Source: Arthrobacter citreus
GTDB taxonomy: Bacteria > Actinomycetota > Actinomycetes > Actinomycetales > Micrococcaceae
Assembly: GCF_038405225.1 (NCBI RefSeq)
Contig: NZ_CP151657.1
Span: 2,914,001-2,978,000 of the forward strand
Direction of reading: 5' to 3'
DNA length: 64,000 nt
The translations under genes were made by a program, and so were the position numbers. The notes below the pieces were generated by a model, which had not been told where the DNA came from, did no database searches, and saw only the letters and a list, made by a program, of their open reading frames with translations. This document shows positions 61,609-64,000 of this stretch, piece after piece; the first letter of the stretch is position 1; each line of letters opens with the position of its first letter.

Positions 61609-64000
61609 GTGAAGGCAATTCGAAGGTTTACCGTCCGAACAGTCCTCCCCGACAGCATCGCCCCGCTGAGTAAGCTGGCCTCGAACCTGAGGTGGTCGTG
61701 GCACGAGCCCACCACGCGGCTTTTTGCTGACCTTGATCCGGCAGCATGGGTTGCCAGCGGCCATGACCCGGTCAAGTTCCTTGGGTCGGTCAGCCGCGCC
61801 AGCCTTGAGCGGATGGCGCAGGATGCGGGCCTTGTTGAACGTATCCAGGATCTGGGCGCCGACTTGGACACGTACCTCGACGCTCCGCGCTGGTACCAGA
61901 CCCTGGGTGAGGATGCGCCCCGGTCCGTGGCGTACTTTTCCCCCGAGTACGGGATCAGTGCGGTGCTGCCGCAGTATTCCGGCGGCCTTGGCATCCTCGC
62001 CGGCGACCACCTCAAAGCAGCGTCCGATCTGGGCGTTCCGCTGATCGCCGTCGGTCTGCTGTACCAGGCCGGCTACTTTAAGCAGGCACTCTCCCGCGAC
62101 GGATGGCAGCTGGAGACATACCCGGTCCTGGACCCCAACGGCCTGCCGCTGACCCTGCTGCGGGAGGACGACGGAACGCCGGCCCGCGTGAGCCTGCCGC
62201 TGCCGAACAACCGCCGGCTCTCCGCACAGATCTGGCGCGCCGACGTCGGACGCGTGCCTTTGCTGCTGCTGGATTCCGATGTCATGGGCAACGACGACGC
62301 CGCCCGCGGCATCACGGACCGGCTGTACGGCGGCGGTGGTGATCATCGCCTGCAGCAGGAGCTGTTGCTGGGTATGGGCGGCATCAAGGCGCTGCGCGTT
62401 TATGAGCGGCTGACCGGTGCTGCCGGCCCCGAGGTTTTCCACACCAACGAAGGCCACGCCGGCTTCCTGGGCGTTGAGCGGATCCGCGAGCTGATGGACA
62501 CCGGCATGGGGTGGGAAGAAGCCCTCACGGTCAGCCGTTCCAATACCGTGTTCACCACGCACACGCCGGTTCCCGCCGGCATCGACCGCTTTGACCAGGC
62601 CCAGATACGGCATTTCTTTAACGCCGGACTGGCCCAGTCGGTCCCCACTGACAAGGTGCTCGGTTTGGGCGCCGAGAGCTATGAGGGCGGGGATCCCGGG
62701 AAATTCAACATGGCGGTCATGGGGCTGCGCCTGGCGCAGCGCGCCAATGGGGTGGCCAAGCTCCACGGTGAGGTTTCGCGTGAGATGTTCTCGGGCCTGT
62801 GGCCGGGGTTCGACGTCTCCGAGGTTCCGATCACCTCCGTCACCAACGGTGTGCACGTTCCGTCGTGGGTGGATCCGGAACTGACAAAGCTCGCCAGCGA
62901 GAAGTTCGGCGTAGCCACGGTCCATGACCGTGACTGGGGGCGGGCCTACGAGATCAGTGACCAGGACCTGTGGGACCTGCGGCGGCGCCTTCGCTCGAAC
63001 CTGATCACCGACGTCCGGCGGCGGGTCCGTTCCGCCTGGCGCAAGCGCGGAGCCACGGATCCCGAGCTGGCCTGGACCGAGAATGTCCTGGACCCGGATG
63101 TGCTGACCATTGGATTCGCACGCCGCGTGCCTACGTACAAGCGCCTTACCCTGATGCTGCGCGACCCCGCCCGGCTCAAGGCGCTGCTGCTGCACCCCAC
63201 TCATCCGATCCAGGTGGTGGTGGCCGGAAAGTCCCATCCCGCTGACGAGCAGGGCAAGCGCATGATCCAGGATCTCGTCCGCTTTACTGACGATCCCGAG
63301 GTCCGGCACCGCATCGTGTTCCTGCCCAACTACGACATTGCGATGGCCCGCACCCTGTTCCCCGGCTGCGACGTGTGGCTGAACAATCCGCTGCGTCCGC
63401 TGGAGGCCTCAGGCACCTCCGGGATGAAGTCCGCCATCAACGGCGGGCTGAACCTCTCGGTGCTGGACGGCTGGTGGGACGAGATGTTCGACGGCGACAA
63501 CGGCTGGGCGATCCCCTCGGCGAATCCCACCAAGGGCGCCTACACCCGGGAGGTCTACAACCCGGACCAGCGCGATGATCTGGAAGCCGCGGCGCTTTAC
63601 GATCTGCTGGAGAACGCCGTCACTCCCCTGTTCTACGGGAAGGAACCGCCCGCTGACGCCGGCGCCGCCGGCCCTTCGGATGCTCCGTCTAATGCGCTGC
63701 CGAGCGAGTGGCTGGAAATGGTCAAGCACACGCTGGCAGACCTTGGCCCCGCCGTCTCTGCGAACCGCATGCTGCGCGAATATGTGAACCGCTTGTACCG
63801 GCCCGCGGGGCAGTCCGGGCGGGCTGCGTCAGCCGACGGTTACGCAGCTGCCAAGGAGCTTGCCGCCTGGATCACCCGCATCCGTGACGGCTGGTCAGGA
63901 GTTTCGGTGGAGCATGTGGATTCCATCGGCATCAGCGATGATCCGCAGATCGGCGACCGGCTGACCGTGCAGGCGTACGTTTCGCTGGGCTCCCTGCGCC
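61609..64000 (+). CDS. glgP: Alpha-glucan (maltodextrin) phosphorylase, 3' end outside the window
   Basis: A 797-codon open frame from GTG 61609 to the window end, without a stop. The N terminus (KAIRRFTVRTVLPDSIAPLSKLASNLRWSWHEPT) is the DUF3417 domain of actinobacterial GlgP. FSPEYGISAVLPQYSGGLGILAGDHLKAASDLG, HTNEGHAGF and the PLP/phosphate region EASGTSGMKSAINGGLNLSVLDGWW (63400-63474) follow. It releases glucose-1-phosphate from alpha-glucan, the reverse direction of the GlgE operon opposite it. The ribosome site is weak. About 50 C-terminal residues are probably missing. Confidence 0.93.
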   Translation, partial: MKAIRRFTVRTVLPDSIAPLSKLASNLRWSWHEPTTRLFADLDPAAWVASGHDPVKFLGSVSRASLERMAQDAGLVERIQDLGADLDTYLDAPRWYQTLGEDAPRSVAYFSPEYGISAVLPQYSGGLGILAGDHLKAASDLGVPLIAVGLLYQAGYFKQALSRDGWQLETYPVLDPNGLPLTLLREDDGTPARVSLPLPNNRRLSAQIWRADVGRVPLLLLDSDVMGNDDAARGITDRLYGGGGDHRLQQELLLGMGGIKALRVYERLTGAAGPEVFHTNEGHAGFLGVERIRELMDTGMGWEEALTVSRSNTVFTTHTPVPAGIDRFDQAQIRHFFNAGLAQSVPTDKVLGLGAESYEGGDPGKFNMAVMGLRLAQRANGVAKLHGEVSREMFSGLWPGFDVSEVPITSVTNGVHVPSWVDPELTKLASEKFGVATVHDRDWGRAYEISDQDLWDLRRRLRSNLITDVRRRVRSAWRKRGATDPELAWTENVLDPDVLTIGFARRVPTYKRLTLMLRDPARLKALLLHPTHPIQVVVAGKSHPADEQGKRMIQDLVRFTDDPEVRHRIVFLPNYDIAMARTLFPGCDVWLNNPLRPLEASGTSGMKSAINGGLNLSVLDGWWDEMFDGDNGWAIPSANPTKGAYTREVYNPDQRDDLEAAALYDLLENAVTPLFYGKEPPADAGAAGPSDAPSNALPSEWLEMVKHTLADLGPAVSANRMLREYVNRLYRPAGQSGRAASADGYAAAKELAAWITRIRDGWSGVSVEHVDSIGISDDPQIGDRLTVQAYVSLGSLR

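Noticed and set aside
61498-63309. A 603-codon open frame on the minus strand
   Set aside because: It is the antisense shadow of glgP, which has all family motifs on the plus strand; high GC keeps the opposite frame open.

Overview
The window is GC-rich actinobacterial DNA, most probably from an Arthrobacter-type member of the Micrococcaceae. The evidence is the 16S rRNA sequence, an rRNA spacer without tRNA genes, the GlgE trehalose-to-glucan pathway, an ECF41 sigma factor and a class-E-type (LAxTG) sorting signal. No phage, transposon or CRISPR array was seen.

Layout. 1-2.6 kb: the end of a KDPG aldolase-like gene, a YqeY protein, a PTH2-type peptidyl-tRNA hydrolase and two small unknowns. 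2.6-10.1 kb: a divergent catabolic locus. On the left arm are a D-serine/D-threonine dehydratase-like PLP enzyme, an N-acyl-D-amino-acid deacylase, KDPG aldolase and a GntP permease. On the right arm are a KDG kinase, an IclR regulator and a RidA protein. A perfect palindrome lies between the arms. 10.1-18.4 kb: mixed genes (Cds1-like PLP enzyme, ECF41 sigma factor with a flavoprotein, regulator/membrane pair, patatin, YCII, LssY, membrane proteins). 18.5-20.8 kb: gap and a divergent ROK regulator sharing a palindrome. 20.9-28.6 kb: VOC/AraC/DUF1801, a stand-alone thiopeptide-type domain protein with a cupin, the NAD salvage operon pnuC-nadR-nrtR with a palindromic operator, a TetR/DUF5692 pair and tRNA-Thr. 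28.7-38.4 kb: DsbA-like protein, otsA-otsB, a sugar ABC ATPase, DUF4032, a GH13 alpha-glucosidase, a GlcD-like flavoenzyme and an SRPBCC protein. 38.4-53.5 kb: two nearly identical rRNA operons in tandem (minus strand) with one surface adhesin gene between them. 53.7-64 kb: a maltokinase-GlgB fusion, treS and glgE in one operon, with glgP divergent and running off the end.

How the genes work together. OtsA/OtsB make trehalose. TreS, maltokinase, GlgE and GlgB turn trehalose into branched alpha-glucan, and GlgP and the GH13 glucosidase act on glucans or oligosaccharides.

The most interesting proposal is the 2.6-10.1 kb locus. Its seven genes would fit a complete route for an N-acylated 2-amino aldonic acid, best N-acetyl-D-glucosaminate, the C1-oxidised end sugar of chitin: uptake, deacylation, PLP-dependent ammonia elimination with RidA help to 2-keto-3-deoxygluconate, phosphorylation, and cleavage to pyruvate plus glyceraldehyde-3-phosphate. 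The substrate is inferred from gene families and arrangement; no activity can be read from the sequence.
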